The position numbers and the translations under genes were made by a program. The notes below the pieces were generated by a model that saw only the letters and a list, made by a program, of their open reading frames with translations, had not been told where the DNA came from and did no database searches. Of a stretch of 64,000 bases of DNA, positions 38,556 through 48,573 are shown one piece after another. The stretch's first letter is position 1. Every line of letters starts with the position of its first letter. The stretch is from Pseudomonas koreensis (lineage in GTDB: Bacteria > Pseudomonadota > Gammaproteobacteria > Pseudomonadales > Pseudomonadaceae): NCBI RefSeq assembly GCF_024169245.1, contig NZ_JALJWP010000001.1, positions 868,001 to 932,000 of the forward strand, given 5' to 3'.

Positions 38556-39551
38556 GTGCCCCCTTCGCCAGAACACTTCACCCCAGCCTTCGGCCTCGGC
38601 AATCCGCACCTGCAGACCTTGTGGGGCCCGCTGTGGCGCAAGACCGTGCACATCGAGCGCGAGCGGGAACGCCTGTGGCTCGAGGACGGCGACTTCCTCG
38701 ACCTCGACTGGCACGGCCCGCACAGTGCCGAGGCGCCGCTGGTGCTGGTGCTGCACGGGCTGACCGGTTCTTCCAATTCGCCCTACGTGGCTGGCATTCA
38801 AAAAGCGTTGGCCGATCAGGGCTGGGCCAGCGTCGCGCTGAACTGGCGCGGTTGCTCCGGCGAGCCGAATCTGTTGCCGCGCAGCTACCATTCCGGCGCC
38901 AGCGAAGACCTTGCCGAAGCCATCCAGCACTTGCGCGCGAAACGTCCGTTGGCACCGTTGTATGCGGTCGGCTATTCGTTGGGCGGCAATGTGCTGCTCA
39001 AACATCTGGGTGAAACCGGCAGCAATAGCGGCGTGCTCGGTGCGGTGGCAGTGTCGGTGCCGTTCAGGCTCGACCAGTGCGCCGATCGCATCGGGCAAGG
39101 ATTTTCGCGGGTTTACCAGGCGCATTTCATGCGCGAAATGGTCGCCTACATCAAGAACAAGCAGCGCCAGTTCCAGCATGACGGGCGCGAAGACGGGTTG
39201 GCCAAACTGGCGGCGCTCGGTTCGCTGGAGAACATGCGCACGTTCTGGGATTTCGACGGCCGGGTGACCGCGCCACTGCATGGTTTCAATGATGCCGAGG
39301 ATTACTACCGCCGCGCCTCGAGCCGCTACTACCTCGGCGAGATCCGCACACCGACGCTGATCATTCAAGCGGCGGATGACCCCTTCGTGTTCCCGCACAG
39401 CCTGCCGCAGGCCGATGAGCTATCGGCCTGCACCGAGTTCGAACTACAGGCGCGTGGCGGTCATGTAGGCTTCGTTGACGGCTCGGTTCGCCGGCCCGGG
39501 TATTACCTGGAGCGGCGCATACCGCAATGGCTCGCCGCACTCGGTCATTGA
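38556..39551 (+). CDS. Alpha/beta hydrolase of the YheT family
   Basis: A 331-residue hydrolase. It has FGLGNPHLQTLWGPL, HGLTGSSNSPYV, the nucleophile elbow GYSLGGNVLLKHL, an Asp in IQAADDPFVF and a His in RGGHVGFVDG. The GTG start at 38556 gives the conserved opening PPSPEHFTPAFG; the ATG at 38463 would overlap rsmD and add an unconserved head. The substrate is unknown; relatives are esterases. Confidence 0.88.
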   Translation: MPPSPEHFTPAFGLGNPHLQTLWGPLWRKTVHIERERERLWLEDGDFLDLDWHGPHSAEAPLVLVLHGLTGSSNSPYVAGIQKALADQGWASVALNWRGCSGEPNLLPRSYHSGASEDLAEAIQHLRAKRPLAPLYAVGYSLGGNVLLKHLGETGSNSGVLGAVAVSVPFRLDQCADRIGQGFSRVYQAHFMREMVAYIKNKQRQFQHDGREDGLAKLAALGSLENMRTFWDFDGRVTAPLHGFNDAEDYYRRASSRYYLGEIRTPTLIIQAADDPFVFPHSLPQADELSACTEFELQARGGHVGFVDGSVRRPGYYLERRIPQWLAALGH

Positions 39552-39566
39552 GCGCCGCATATCCCC

Positions 39567-39791
39567 CTGTAGGAGTGAGCCTGCTCGCGATGGCGGTGTG
39601 TCAGTCTGGAAATTCACTGCCTGACAGGGCGCCTTCGCGAGCAAGCTCGCTCCCACAGGGGTCTGCGCTTTGATCAAATTTTGCGATGTAATAAAAGACT
39701 TTGTGGGAGCGAGCTCGCTCGCGAAGGCGGTGGGTCAGTTGCCATTTAATTCACCGACATACCGCCATCGCGAGCAGGCTCACTCCTACAG
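39567..39791. repeat. Cluster of four class A REP units
   Basis: Units at 39567-39591, 39634-39658, 39702-39724 and 39767-39791 alternate in orientation and mix both spellings (outer two GTAGGAGTGAGC, inner two GTGGGAGCGAGC). The inner units carry variant cores (GAGCAAGCTCGC, GAGCTCGCTCGC). It looks like a REP pair inserted inside another pair. Confidence 0.92.
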
Positions 39792-39804
39792 GGGGACTCG
39801 GTGA

Positions 39805-40659
39805 TTATTCGCCGGTGGCTATGCCGCGCGAAGGCTGATTGATCCACTCGCTCCACGATCCGGCATACAGCGCACCCAGCGGATAGCCCGCCAGGCACAG
39901 TGCAAACAGGTTATGACACGCCGTCACCCCGGATCCGCAGTACGCGACCAGTTCCGACGGCGAACGCTCGCCCAGTTTCGCGGCAAAGCGCTGCTTGAGC
40001 TGCTCCGCCGGCAAAAACCGTCCATCACTACCGAGGTTATCGGTGAACGCCGCACACTGCGCGCCGGGAATGTGTCCGGCGACCGGATCGATCGGTTCCA
40101 CTTCGCCCTTGAAGCGCGGCAAGGCGCGGGCGTCGAGCAGGGTCAGCGTTGGCTGACCGAGGCGTTGCTGCAATTGCTCGGCGCTGAGCAGAAGGCTCAT
40201 GTCCGGCTGACCGCTGAAGTGGCCCGGCGTCACGCTCGGCGGATCCAGGCTCAGCGGCAGGCCGGCCGCGTGCCAGGCCTTGAGCCCGCCATCGAGAATG
40301 AACACGCCGTCGCGCTTGCCCAGCCATGCGAGCAACCACCACGCCCGCGCCGCGTATGCACCCGGGCCGTCGTCGTACAAAACCACATCACTGTCGTTGT
40401 TGATGCCCCAGGCTTGCAGGCGTTCGATCAGCGCCGCCGGCTCGGGCAGCGGATGACGTCCGGTCACGCCCTTCTCGACCTTACCGCTCAGATCACGCTC
40501 CAGATCGGCGAAACTTGCCCCGGCAATGTGTCCTTCGGCGTAGCTGCGCTGGCCGTAATCCGGATCTTCGAGGGCGAAACGACAATCGAGAATCACCAGA
40601 CCCGGCTGCTCTTTGCGAGCGTCCAGTGCTTGTGGGCTGATCAACTGCGCAATCGACAT
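39805..40659 (-). CDS. sseA: Sulfurtransferase (rhodanese / 3-mercaptopyruvate type)
   Basis: A 284-residue protein of two rhodanese domains, with an Asp in the first (DVVLYDDGPGAYAARAWW) and the catalytic Cys in the second (VAYCGSGVTACHN). The CGSGVT loop is typical of 3-mercaptopyruvate sulfurtransferases rather than thiosulfate rhodaneses (CRKGVT). Cytoplasmic. It lies 31 bases after the TetR gene. Confidence 0.9.
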   Translation of the reverse strand: MSIAQLISPQALDARKEQPGLVILDCRFALEDPDYGQRSYAEGHIAGASFADLERDLSGKVEKGVTGRHPLPEPAALIERLQAWGINNDSDVVLYDDGPGAYAARAWWLLAWLGKRDGVFILDGGLKAWHAAGLPLSLDPPSVTPGHFSGQPDMSLLLSAEQLQQRLGQPTLTLLDARALPRFKGEVEPIDPVAGHIPGAQCAAFTDNLGSDGRFLPAEQLKQRFAAKLGERSPSELVAYCGSGVTACHNLFALCLAGYPLGALYAGSWSEWINQPSRGIATGE

Positions 40660-40690
40660 ATCAGGCTCCTGTGGAATTCGGCTGAACTGT

Positions 40691-41362
40691 TTATTTCACG
40701 TCTTCAAGGGCTTGGGCCAGCGGCACATAGAACTCGTCGAACAGCGCATTGACTTCATCCCGCGCCTGATCAGTGACAAACCCCGCTTCCAGCACCAGCA
40801 CCTGATACACGCCACGCTTCACGGCCTGTTCGCTGAGGTGGTTGGAGTTTTCCCGCGTGGTGCACAGAAAGCGTACCCACGAGGTCAGGATGATCCAGGC
40901 GTTGAGAGTCAGCGATTCGATCTGCACGCGATCCATTTTCAGGATGCCGGCGGCGACGAAGCCTTCGTAGATTGCCGCCCCCTGGATCACGCAGCGCTGG
41001 GAAAAGCGCCGATAACGCGCGGCCAGTTCCGCATCGCTGTCGAGCAGATGCTCGAGGTCGCGGTGCAGAAAACGGTAGCGCCACATGGCAGAAAGCAGTT
41101 CCTTCAAATAGAAACGCTTGTCCTCGACGGTCGCCGGACGGCCTTGGGGCGGACGCAAAAAGCTGTCCACCAAAGCTTCGTACTCACTGAACAACACGGC
41201 GATGATCGCCTGCTTGTTGGGGAAGTGGTAGTACAGGTTGCCCGGAGATATCTCCATGTGCGCGGCGATGTGGTTGGTACTGACGCTGCGCTCGCCCTGC
41301 TGATTGAACAGCTCCAGGCTGTTCTGAACGATGCGCTCGCTGGTTTTTATTCGTGGGGCCAT
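40691..41362 (-). CDS. TetR family transcriptional regulator
   Basis: A 223-residue repressor-type protein. The N-terminal helix-turn-helix spans about residues 10-55 (VSTNHIAAHMEISPGNLYYHFPNK) and is followed by a helical ligand domain. It is divergent from the aldehyde dehydrogenase operon; a 28-base perfect palindrome in the shared gap is its probable operator. The same regulator-ALDH-GMC order is recalled from P. aeruginosa. The ligand is unknown; a fatty aldehyde or alcohol would fit the neighbours. Confidence 0.92.
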   Translation of the reverse strand: MAPRIKTSERIVQNSLELFNQQGERSVSTNHIAAHMEISPGNLYYHFPNKQAIIAVLFSEYEALVDSFLRPPQGRPATVEDKRFYLKELLSAMWRYRFLHRDLEHLLDSDAELAARYRRFSQRCVIQGAAIYEGFVAAGILKMDRVQIESLTLNAWIILTSWVRFLCTTRENSNHLSEQAVKRGVYQVLVLEAGFVTDQARDEVNALFDEFYVPLAQALEDVK

Positions 41363-41449
41363 GGCTTGAGCTTTAATTCAGAGTGCGTTGACGGCGCATC
41401 TTACGACCTAACCGGAAATGGATAAAACACTGCCGTGCACGGAAGTCGT

Positions 41450-41480
41450 TTGACTTTCTAGAGCTTAGACTCTAGAAAGT
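41450..41480 (+). promoter_or_regulatory. Palindromic operator overlapping the ALDH promoter
   Basis: Arms ACTTTCTAGAG (41453-41463) and CTCTAGAAAGT (41470-41480) are perfect inverted copies separated by 6 bases. A promoter-like pair, TTGACT at 41450-41455 and TAGAAA at 41473-41478 with 17-base spacing, lies within it. The aldehyde dehydrogenase starts 30 bases downstream. Binding of the TetR protein here would block both divergent promoters. Confidence 0.75.
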
Positions 41481-41509
41481 GCCCACTACAATAAAATCCG
41501 GAGCCTGCG

Positions 41510-42940
41510 ATGACTGCCGACATTGCCTACCTGCAAACGCTGCAACAGCCTTTTGAAACCCTCGATCGGCAGTTCCAGGCGCAACGGGCGGCGTATGCCG
41601 CGAACCCGATGCCGCCTGCTGCGCAACGCCAGCAGTGGCTCGGTGCTTTGCGCGATTTGCTCAGCGCGGAGCGTCAGGCATTGATAGAGGCGATCAGCGC
41701 CGATTTCAGTCATCGCAGCGCCGACGAGACCCTGCTCGCCGAACTGATGCCGAGCCTGCACGGCATTCACTACGCCCGCCGTCACCTGAAAAAATGGATG
41801 AAGCCCTCGCGGCGCAAGGTCGGCATGGCGTTCCAGCCGGCCTCGGCGAAGGTGATCTATCAGCCGTTGGGCGTGGTCGGTGTAATCGTGCCGTGGAATT
41901 ATCCGCTGTATCTGGCCGTGGGCCCGATGGTTGGCGCCCTGGCGGCGGGCAATCGGGTGATGCTCAAGCTCAGCGAATCGACCCCGGCCACCGGGCTGTT
42001 GCTCAAGCAATTGCTGGCGCGGATCTTCCCCGAAGACCTGGTCTGCGTGGTGCTTGGCGAGGCAGATGTTGGCGTGGCCTTCTCGCAACTACCGTTCGAT
42101 CATCTGCTGTTCACCGGTTCCACCAGCGTCGGCAAACACGTCATGCGCGCTGCAGCGCAGAACCTGACGCCGGTCACTCTGGAGCTGGGCGGCAAGTCGC
42201 CGGCCATCGTCTCCAGGGACGTGCCGCTCAAGGACGCCGCCGAACGCATCGCCTTCGGCAAAACCCTTAACGCCGGGCAGACCTGTGTCGCCCCCGACTA
42301 TGTCCTGGTGCCGGAAGACCGCGTCGGCGCTTTCGTCGAGGCCTATCGTCAGGCCGTCCAAGGCTTTTACCCGACCCTTGCCGACAATGCCGACTACACG
42401 GCAATCATCAACGAGCGCCAGTTGGCGCGGCTCAACGGTTACGTCAGTGACGCCACCAGCAAGGGCGCGTTGCTGATCCCGTTGTTCGAGCAAGGTCAGG
42501 GCCGACGTATGCCGCACAGCGTGCTGCTGAATGTCACCGATGAGATGACGGTGATGCAGGACGAAATCTTTGGCCCGCTGCTTCCGATCGTGCCGTACCG
42601 CGATCTGGAACAGGCATTTTCCTACATCAATCAGCGACCACGTCCTCTCGCTCTTTACTACTTTGGCTACGACAATCGCGAACAGAACCGAGTGCTGCAC
42701 GAAACCCACTCCGGCGGTGTGTGCCTGAACGACACCTTGCTGCACGTCGCCCAGGACGATATGCCGTTTGGTGGCATCGGTCCGTCTGGCATGGGCCATT
42801 ACCACGGCCACGAAGGGTTCCTGACCTTCAGCAAGGCTAAAAGCGTACTGATCAAACAACGCTTCAACGCGGCCCGGTTGATTTACCCGCCCTACGGCAC
42901 GTCGATTCAGAAACTGATTCAGAAACTGTTCATCCGCTAA
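41510..42940 (+). CDS. Coniferyl-type aldehyde dehydrogenase
   Basis: A 476-residue NAD(P)-dependent ALDH. It has VPWNYPLYLAVGPMVGALAAGN, the general-base Glu in VTLELGGKSPAIV, and the catalytic Cys in NAGQTCVAPDYVL. It is closest in character to coniferyl/fatty aldehyde dehydrogenases with a C-terminal hydrophobic tail (YGTSIQKLIQKLFIR) that may hold it at the membrane. It probably oxidises the aldehyde made by the GMC enzyme two genes down. Confidence 0.9.
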   Translation: MTADIAYLQTLQQPFETLDRQFQAQRAAYAANPMPPAAQRQQWLGALRDLLSAERQALIEAISADFSHRSADETLLAELMPSLHGIHYARRHLKKWMKPSRRKVGMAFQPASAKVIYQPLGVVGVIVPWNYPLYLAVGPMVGALAAGNRVMLKLSESTPATGLLLKQLLARIFPEDLVCVVLGEADVGVAFSQLPFDHLLFTGSTSVGKHVMRAAAQNLTPVTLELGGKSPAIVSRDVPLKDAAERIAFGKTLNAGQTCVAPDYVLVPEDRVGAFVEAYRQAVQGFYPTLADNADYTAIINERQLARLNGYVSDATSKGALLIPLFEQGQGRRMPHSVLLNVTDEMTVMQDEIFGPLLPIVPYRDLEQAFSYINQRPRPLALYYFGYDNREQNRVLHETHSGGVCLNDTLLHVAQDDMPFGGIGPSGMGHYHGHEGFLTFSKAKSVLIKQRFNAARLIYPPYGTSIQKLIQKLFIR

Positions 42941-42967
42941 ACACTGTCGACCCGGGTAATAACAACA

Positions 42968-43513
42968 ATGCACCCAAGCCTGACCGAAACACCTGCCTTG
43001 TCGCGCCGTGGCCTGCTGAAATTCAGCCTCGGCGCCACCGCGTTTCTCGCCACCGCTGGCCTCGGCGCCAGCCTCACCGGCTGCTCGTCGAGCGTCAGCG
43101 CCAACGGCTTCGTCAGTTTGCGCGACGGTGATCTGCTGTTTCTGCGCGCACTGATTCCGGTGATGCTCAATGGCGCCGTGGCGGCGGAGAAAATGCCCGC
43201 AGCGGTCGACGGCACACTGAAGTCGCTGGACTACAGCATCAACCACCTGTCGCCGGAAATGCTCAAGCTCACCCGACAACTGTTCGACGTGCTTGGCATG
43301 GCCGTGACTCGTGGGCCGCTGACCGGCATCTGGGGCAGTTGGGAAAATGCCAGTTCCGAGGCGATGCGGCATTTCCTTGATCGCTGGGAGAACAGCTCGC
43401 TGAGCCTGCTGCGCATGGGGCATAGCTCTCTGCGGCAGATGGTGATGATGGGCTGGTACACCCGCGCCGAATCCTGGGCACATTGCGGTTATCCCGGGCC
43501 GCCGAAGGTCTGA
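42968..43513 (+). CDS. Tat-exported lipoprotein-like subunit
   Basis: This 181-residue protein has the twin-arginine signal LSRRGLLKFSLGATAFLATAG, followed by a possible lipobox (LTGC). The mature helical part resembles the small subunits (gluconate 2-dehydrogenase subunit 3-like) that accompany periplasmic GMC oxidoreductases. It lies between the ALDH and the GMC gene, 27 bases after the former. I infer that it forms a complex with the GMC protein, which has no signal of its own. Confidence 0.75.
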   Translation: MHPSLTETPALSRRGLLKFSLGATAFLATAGLGASLTGCSSSVSANGFVSLRDGDLLFLRALIPVMLNGAVAAEKMPAAVDGTLKSLDYSINHLSPEMLKLTRQLFDVLGMAVTRGPLTGIWGSWENASSEAMRHFLDRWENSSLSLLRMGHSSLRQMVMMGWYTRAESWAHCGYPGPPKV

Positions 43514-43529
43514 AACCGGGGCGCGGCCT

Positions 43530-43592
43530 TCGCGAGCAGGCTCGCTCCCACATTTGAAATGCATTCCCCTGTGGGAGCGAGCCTGCTCGCGA
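43530..43592. repeat. REP pair, class A, between the Tat protein and GMC genes
   Basis: Inverted units at 43530-43552 and 43570-43592 inside what should be a single operon. Only 131 bases separate the two genes and the REP fills most of it. Confidence 0.92.
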
Positions 43593-43644
43593 AAGGGCCT
43601 GCTGCATCACCACAGCATCCAGAATAATAAAGAGAACCTGACCG

Positions 43645-45240
43645 ATGCCCGTACCTGATCTCTTCCGCGAAGGCCTCGCCCGAGGCTGGAAAACCTACAA
43701 CGGCGCGCAACTGAGCGACGATCTCACCCTGGAAGCCGATGTCGCCATCATTGGCAGCGGCGCCGGCGGCGGTACCACAGCGGAAATCCTCAGCACGGCC
43801 GGTTACAAAGTCCTGCTGATCGAAGAAGGCCCGCTGAAAACCAGTTCCGATTTCAAAATGCTCGAAGACAAGGCCTACAGCAGCCTCTATCAGGAAGGCA
43901 TCGGCCGCATGAGCAAGGACGGCGCAATCACCATCCTGCAGGGGCGCGCAGTCGGCGGCACAACGCTGATCAACTGGACATCGTGTTTTCGCACCCCGCA
44001 GCCAACCCTCGAACACTGGGCCAGGGAACACAATGTCACAGGCCACAGCCCCGCCGAGATGGCGCCGTGGTTCGAGAAAATGGAACAGCGCCTCGGCGTC
44101 GCGCCGTGGATGGTGCCGCCCAACGCCAACAACGACGTGATCCGCAAAGGCTGCGAGCAACTCGGCTACAGCTGGCACGTGATCCCGCGCAACGTCCGCG
44201 GTTGCTGGAACCTCGGCTATTGCGGCATGGGCTGCCCGACCAACGCCAAGCAATCGATGATGGTCACGACCATTCCGGCAATGCTGGAAAAGGGCGGCGA
44301 GCTGCTTTATCTGGCTCGTGCGCAGAAGCTGCTGATCAGCGGCGACAAGGTCACTGGCCTGCAATGCATGGCGATGGATGAGCGCTGTGTCGAACCGACC
44401 GGACGTACAATCAACGTCAAGGCACGGCATTACGTATTGGCTGGCGGTGGCATCAACAGCCCGGCGCTGTTGCTGCGTTCGGACGCGCCGAACCCGCATG
44501 ACAACTTGGGCAAACGCACTTTCCTGCACCCGGTGAACATGTCCGCCGCGCGCTTCGACGAAGTCATCAACCCGTTTTACGGAGCGCCGCAATCGATCTA
44601 TTCCGACCATTTCCAGTGGAAGGACGGCATCAACGGACCGATGGCCTTCAAACTCGAAGTGCCGCCATTGCATCCGGCACTGGCAGCCATGTTGCTCGGC
44701 GGCTTCGGTCAGGAAAGTGCGCAGCACATGGCTGACCTGCCGCACACCCACGCCATGCTGGCCTTGCTGCGTGACGGTTTTCACCCGGACAGCCCGGGCG
44801 GTTCAGTCGAGCTGCGTGGCGATGGTTCGCCGGTCCTCGACTATCAGGTTTCACCCTATGCCTGGGACGGCTTGCGCCGGGCGTTTCACGTCATGGCCGA
44901 GATTCAGTTCGCTGGCGGCGCAAAAGCAGTGATGCCGTTGCACGCCGACGCCCATTACGTGAAGACCGTGGCCGAAGCCCGCACGCTGATCAATGGTTTG
45001 AGTCTTGAGCTGTACCGCACGCGGCTGGGCAGCGCCCATCTCATGGGCGGCTGCGCAATGGGTGAAGATCCGAAAAGCGCGGTCGCCGACAGCCTTGGTC
45101 GCCATCATCAACTGAGCAATCTGTCGATTCACGACGGCTCGCTGTTCCCCACCAGCATCGGCGCCAACCCTCAGCTGTCGGTGTATGGCCTGACCGCGCA
45201 ACTGGCAACGGCCCTGGCGGATCGACTGAAAAATCCGTAA
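43645..45240 (+). CDS. GMC family FAD oxidoreductase
   Basis: A 531-residue flavoprotein with the FAD loop VAIIGSGAGGGTTAEIL, GGTTLINWTSCFRTP, a Cys-rich patch (GCWNLGYCGMGCPTNAKQS) and the C-terminal HLMGGCAMG ... NPQLSVYGLTAQLA typical of long-chain alcohol oxidases. It oxidises an alcohol to an aldehyde. No signal peptide is present; it may be carried through Tat with the preceding Tat-signal protein. Confidence 0.92.
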   Translation: MPVPDLFREGLARGWKTYNGAQLSDDLTLEADVAIIGSGAGGGTTAEILSTAGYKVLLIEEGPLKTSSDFKMLEDKAYSSLYQEGIGRMSKDGAITILQGRAVGGTTLINWTSCFRTPQPTLEHWAREHNVTGHSPAEMAPWFEKMEQRLGVAPWMVPPNANNDVIRKGCEQLGYSWHVIPRNVRGCWNLGYCGMGCPTNAKQSMMVTTIPAMLEKGGELLYLARAQKLLISGDKVTGLQCMAMDERCVEPTGRTINVKARHYVLAGGGINSPALLLRSDAPNPHDNLGKRTFLHPVNMSAARFDEVINPFYGAPQSIYSDHFQWKDGINGPMAFKLEVPPLHPALAAMLLGGFGQESAQHMADLPHTHAMLALLRDGFHPDSPGGSVELRGDGSPVLDYQVSPYAWDGLRRAFHVMAEIQFAGGAKAVMPLHADAHYVKTVAEARTLINGLSLELYRTRLGSAHLMGGCAMGEDPKSAVADSLGRHHQLSNLSIHDGSLFPTSIGANPQLSVYGLTAQLATALADRLKNP

Positions 45241-45268
45241 AAAAGCAGCATATTCCTATCGTCTATAG

Positions 45269-45878
<610 letters not shown>

Positions 45879-45943
45879 AACAGTGCCCTTGATCGCCCCC
45901 GCGTGCACTGCGCTCGCCAATGCGGCACAATTGCGCGCATTGA

Positions 45944-46234
<291 letters not shown>

Positions 46235-46242
46235 TTTGCTAA

Positions 46243-46313
46243 AAAGATCGCAGCCTTCGGCAGCTCCTACATGGATCGCATTTCTCTGTAGGAGCTGCCG
46301 AAGGCTGCGATCT
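46243..46313. repeat. REP pair, class C, downstream of the ferredoxin gene
   Basis: Inverted GATCGCAGCCTTCGGCAGCT units lie between converging genes, beginning 9 bases after the ferredoxin stop. Confidence 0.92.
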
Positions 46314-46327
46314 TGTGATCTTGCCCT

Positions 46328-46651
46328 TCACTCCCGCTGCTCAAACCCTTCCCCTATACACCCCAGACACCGCACAAACGCCGCTTTCGCCGGATCAACC
46401 ACCAGCGCCTGTCCCGCATCGCCCACGCCGCCCCCCAGCGCGGTAAACGGCAACGACACCACAAACGCTCCCGCACCGATCACCGTCGCCACCACCAGCA
46501 AGGGTCGGGCGATCAGCAGGTCGCCGAGCATGGCGTACGCCGGGGGATTCTGGATGGTGTAACGCGGGTCACCGCTGCCGTTTTCCGAGGCCTGAGCAGC
46601 GAGGCTGGAACACAGCAGCAGAGCGACGAAGACGACTTGCAGGACTTTCAT
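46328..46651 (-). CDS. Small exported or membrane protein of unknown function
   Basis: A 107-residue protein with a signal peptide ([21 protein letters not shown]) and one hydrophobic segment ([24 protein letters not shown] read in part, about 48-72) with small residues. The C-terminus has two Cys ([11 protein letters not shown]). I recognise it as a recurrent Pseudomonas hypothetical protein, sometimes loosely labelled multidrug transporter, but nothing here supports transport. It lies 57 bases downstream of the convergent-side mutM region. Confidence 0.75.
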   Translation of the reverse strand: MKVLQVVFVALLLCSSLAAQASENGSGDPRYTIQNPPAYAMLGDLLIARPLLVVATVIGAGAFVVSLPFTALGGGVGDAGQALVVDPAKAAFVRCLGCIGEGFEQRE

Positions 46652-46707
46652 GGCACGATCCTTCGGGCTGAGTAGTGAGACTTCTCACTATAGACCCAAG
46701 GATTTTT

Positions 46708-47520
46708 TCAGGTCTGGCAGCGCGGGCAAAACACGCTGGCGCGCTGGCCGAGCTTCACTTCGCGCAGGCCGGTACCGCAGATTTTGCAGTGCTGACCGCC
46801 GCGGCCGTAGACAAACAGTTCCTGCTGGAAGTATCCCGGCTGACCGTCACCGCCAATGAAATCGCGCAATGTCGTACCGCCACGTTCGATGGCAGCGGCG
46901 AGGATGCGTTTGATCTCGATCGCCAGTTTCAGATAACGCCCGCGGGAGATGCCCCCGGCTTCGCGGCGCGGATCGATGCCAGCGGCGAACAGGGCTTCGG
47001 TCGCATAGATATTGCCGACCCCGACCACCACCGCGTTGTCCATGATGAACGGCTTGACCGCCATCGAACGTCCCCTTGAAAGCTGGAACAAGCGCTCGCC
47101 ATCGAACAGATCGGTCAGCGGCTCCGGCCCGAGGCGAATCAGCAGCTCGTGATTGAGCGGGTCGTTGCTCCACAACATCGCGCCGAACCGTCGCGGATCG
47201 GTGTAGCGCAGGGCCAGTCCCGATTCCAGTTCGATGTCGACGTGTTCGTGCTTCAAAGCTGGCAATCCGGCTTCGACCAGACGCAGATTGCCCGACATGC
47301 CCAAGTGACTGATCAACGTGCCGACCTCGGCGTTGATCAACAGGTACTTGGCCCGCCGCTCGACCAGCACGATGCGTTGCCCGGACAGGCGCACATCGAG
47401 ATCGTCCGGGATCGGCCAGCGCAGACGCCGGTCGCGGACGATGACCCGGCTGACGCGCTGGCCTTCCAGGTGCGGGGCAATTCCGCGACGGGTGGTTTCG
47501 ACTTCCGGCAATTCAGGCAT
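46708..47520 (-). CDS. mutM: Formamidopyrimidine-DNA glycosylase
   Basis: A 270-residue bifunctional glycosylase/AP lyase removing 8-oxoguanine. Pro/Glu catalytic start [13 protein letters not shown], Lys in RRAKYLLI, H2TH helix region, and C-terminal zinc finger [11 protein letters not shown] ... FCPRCQ. Complete. It is followed upstream by the HDOD gene, 12 bases away on the same strand. Confidence 0.97.
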   Translation of the reverse strand: MPELPEVETTRRGIAPHLEGQRVSRVIVRDRRLRWPIPDDLDVRLSGQRIVLVERRAKYLLINAEVGTLISHLGMSGNLRLVEAGLPALKHEHVDIELESGLALRYTDPRRFGAMLWSNDPLNHELLIRLGPEPLTDLFDGERLFQLSRGRSMAVKPFIMDNAVVVGVGNIYATEALFAAGIDPRREAGGISRGRYLKLAIEIKRILAAAIERGGTTLRDFIGGDGQPGYFQQELFVYGRGGQHCKICGTGLREVKLGQRASVFCPRCQT

Positions 47521-47532
47521 GGTGTCCTCGGA

Positions 47533-48399
47533 TCAATGCGCGCCGAGGTCGCGAATCGTTTGTTTGAGCGTTTCGAAGTCGTAATCCGACAGGCCAACGT
47601 AATCCAGCACCATCGGCCCGACCGCGATCCACTCGAAATCTTCGGTCTGGTTGCCCAGCACCCGGTACGAGGCGCAAATGTGCTCGGCCATTTTCAGGAT
47701 CGCCAGCAGATTTTTCAGTTGGCTGTTCTTCGACGATTCGTCGCTGAAAATCGCCAGCGCATTGTGGTGGTTGGCGATAGCGGCGCTGACATGCTCCGGA
47801 AGGCGCCAGGACTTGGCGGTGTAATAACCGACCACCGCGTGGTTGGTGTTGAACACACGGTTTTCGGTATCCACCACACGGCATTCCGGGCTGGCGCTGG
47901 CGTAGGCCTCTTCCAGAACGGTCATGTAGTTGGGAAACCGTTGCAGCATCAATGGTACGCCGCAATCGTGAAACAGGCCCAAGGCATAGGCTTCGTCACC
48001 GGCCTGAGTGCCGATGCGCTTGGCCAGGGTCAGGCAGGTCATCGCCACATCCTGCGCGGTGTCCCAGAAACGGTTGAGGGTGACGATGGTGTCGTCGTTC
48101 ATCTCGCCCTTGATTGACTGCGCGTTGATCAGGTTGATGATCGAACGGCTGCCCAAAAGATTCACTGCCCGCTGGATCGAGGTGATCTTGTTGCTCAGGC
48201 CGTAATACGGCGAGTTGACGATTTTCAGCAGCGCGCCGGACAGGCCTGGATCCTGGGAGATCAGTTTGGCGATCACCTCCAGGTCCGGGTCGGGCATGTA
48301 CTGCTCCATTTGCAGATCCACCATGATCTGCGGTTGCGCCGGCACACTGATGCCTTGCAGCGATTGTTGAATCTGTTCGGTGGTCAGCTCTTGGGACAT
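47533..48399 (-). CDS. HDOD domain protein
   Basis: A 288-residue protein with a HDOD domain over roughly residues 20-215 (DPGLSGALLKIVNSPYYGL, SIQRAVNLLGSRSIINLI, GLFHDCGVPLML). HDOD proteins are degenerate HD-type signalling modules without clear catalysis, often tied to stress or c-di-GMP. No output domain is fused. It is transcribed with mutM. Confidence 0.88.
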   Translation of the reverse strand: MSQELTTEQIQQSLQGISVPAQPQIMVDLQMEQYMPDPDLEVIAKLISQDPGLSGALLKIVNSPYYGLSNKITSIQRAVNLLGSRSIINLINAQSIKGEMNDDTIVTLNRFWDTAQDVAMTCLTLAKRIGTQAGDEAYALGLFHDCGVPLMLQRFPNYMTVLEEAYASASPECRVVDTENRVFNTNHAVVGYYTAKSWRLPEHVSAAIANHHNALAIFSDESSKNSQLKNLLAILKMAEHICASYRVLGNQTEDFEWIAVGPMVLDYVGLSDYDFETLKQTIRDLGAH

Positions 48400-48573
48400 A
48401 AGTACACACTCCGGGGCAGGCGGCGATTCTAACCGCTGAAACGGCAGGGCGACACACCGATGGGCACATCGCCGGAACTTTCATCCGCGCACAGGCTTCG
48501 GACTCTGTAGGGCGCATCGAACCTCAATGGTTCGCTGCGAAGGCAAAATCTCCACAGACTCAGGAGCTTACCG

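Noticed and set aside
39567..39791. Possible CRISPR-like array
   Set aside because: Units alternate in orientation and differ in spelling, and spacing is irregular with self-complementary flanks; this is a REP cluster.
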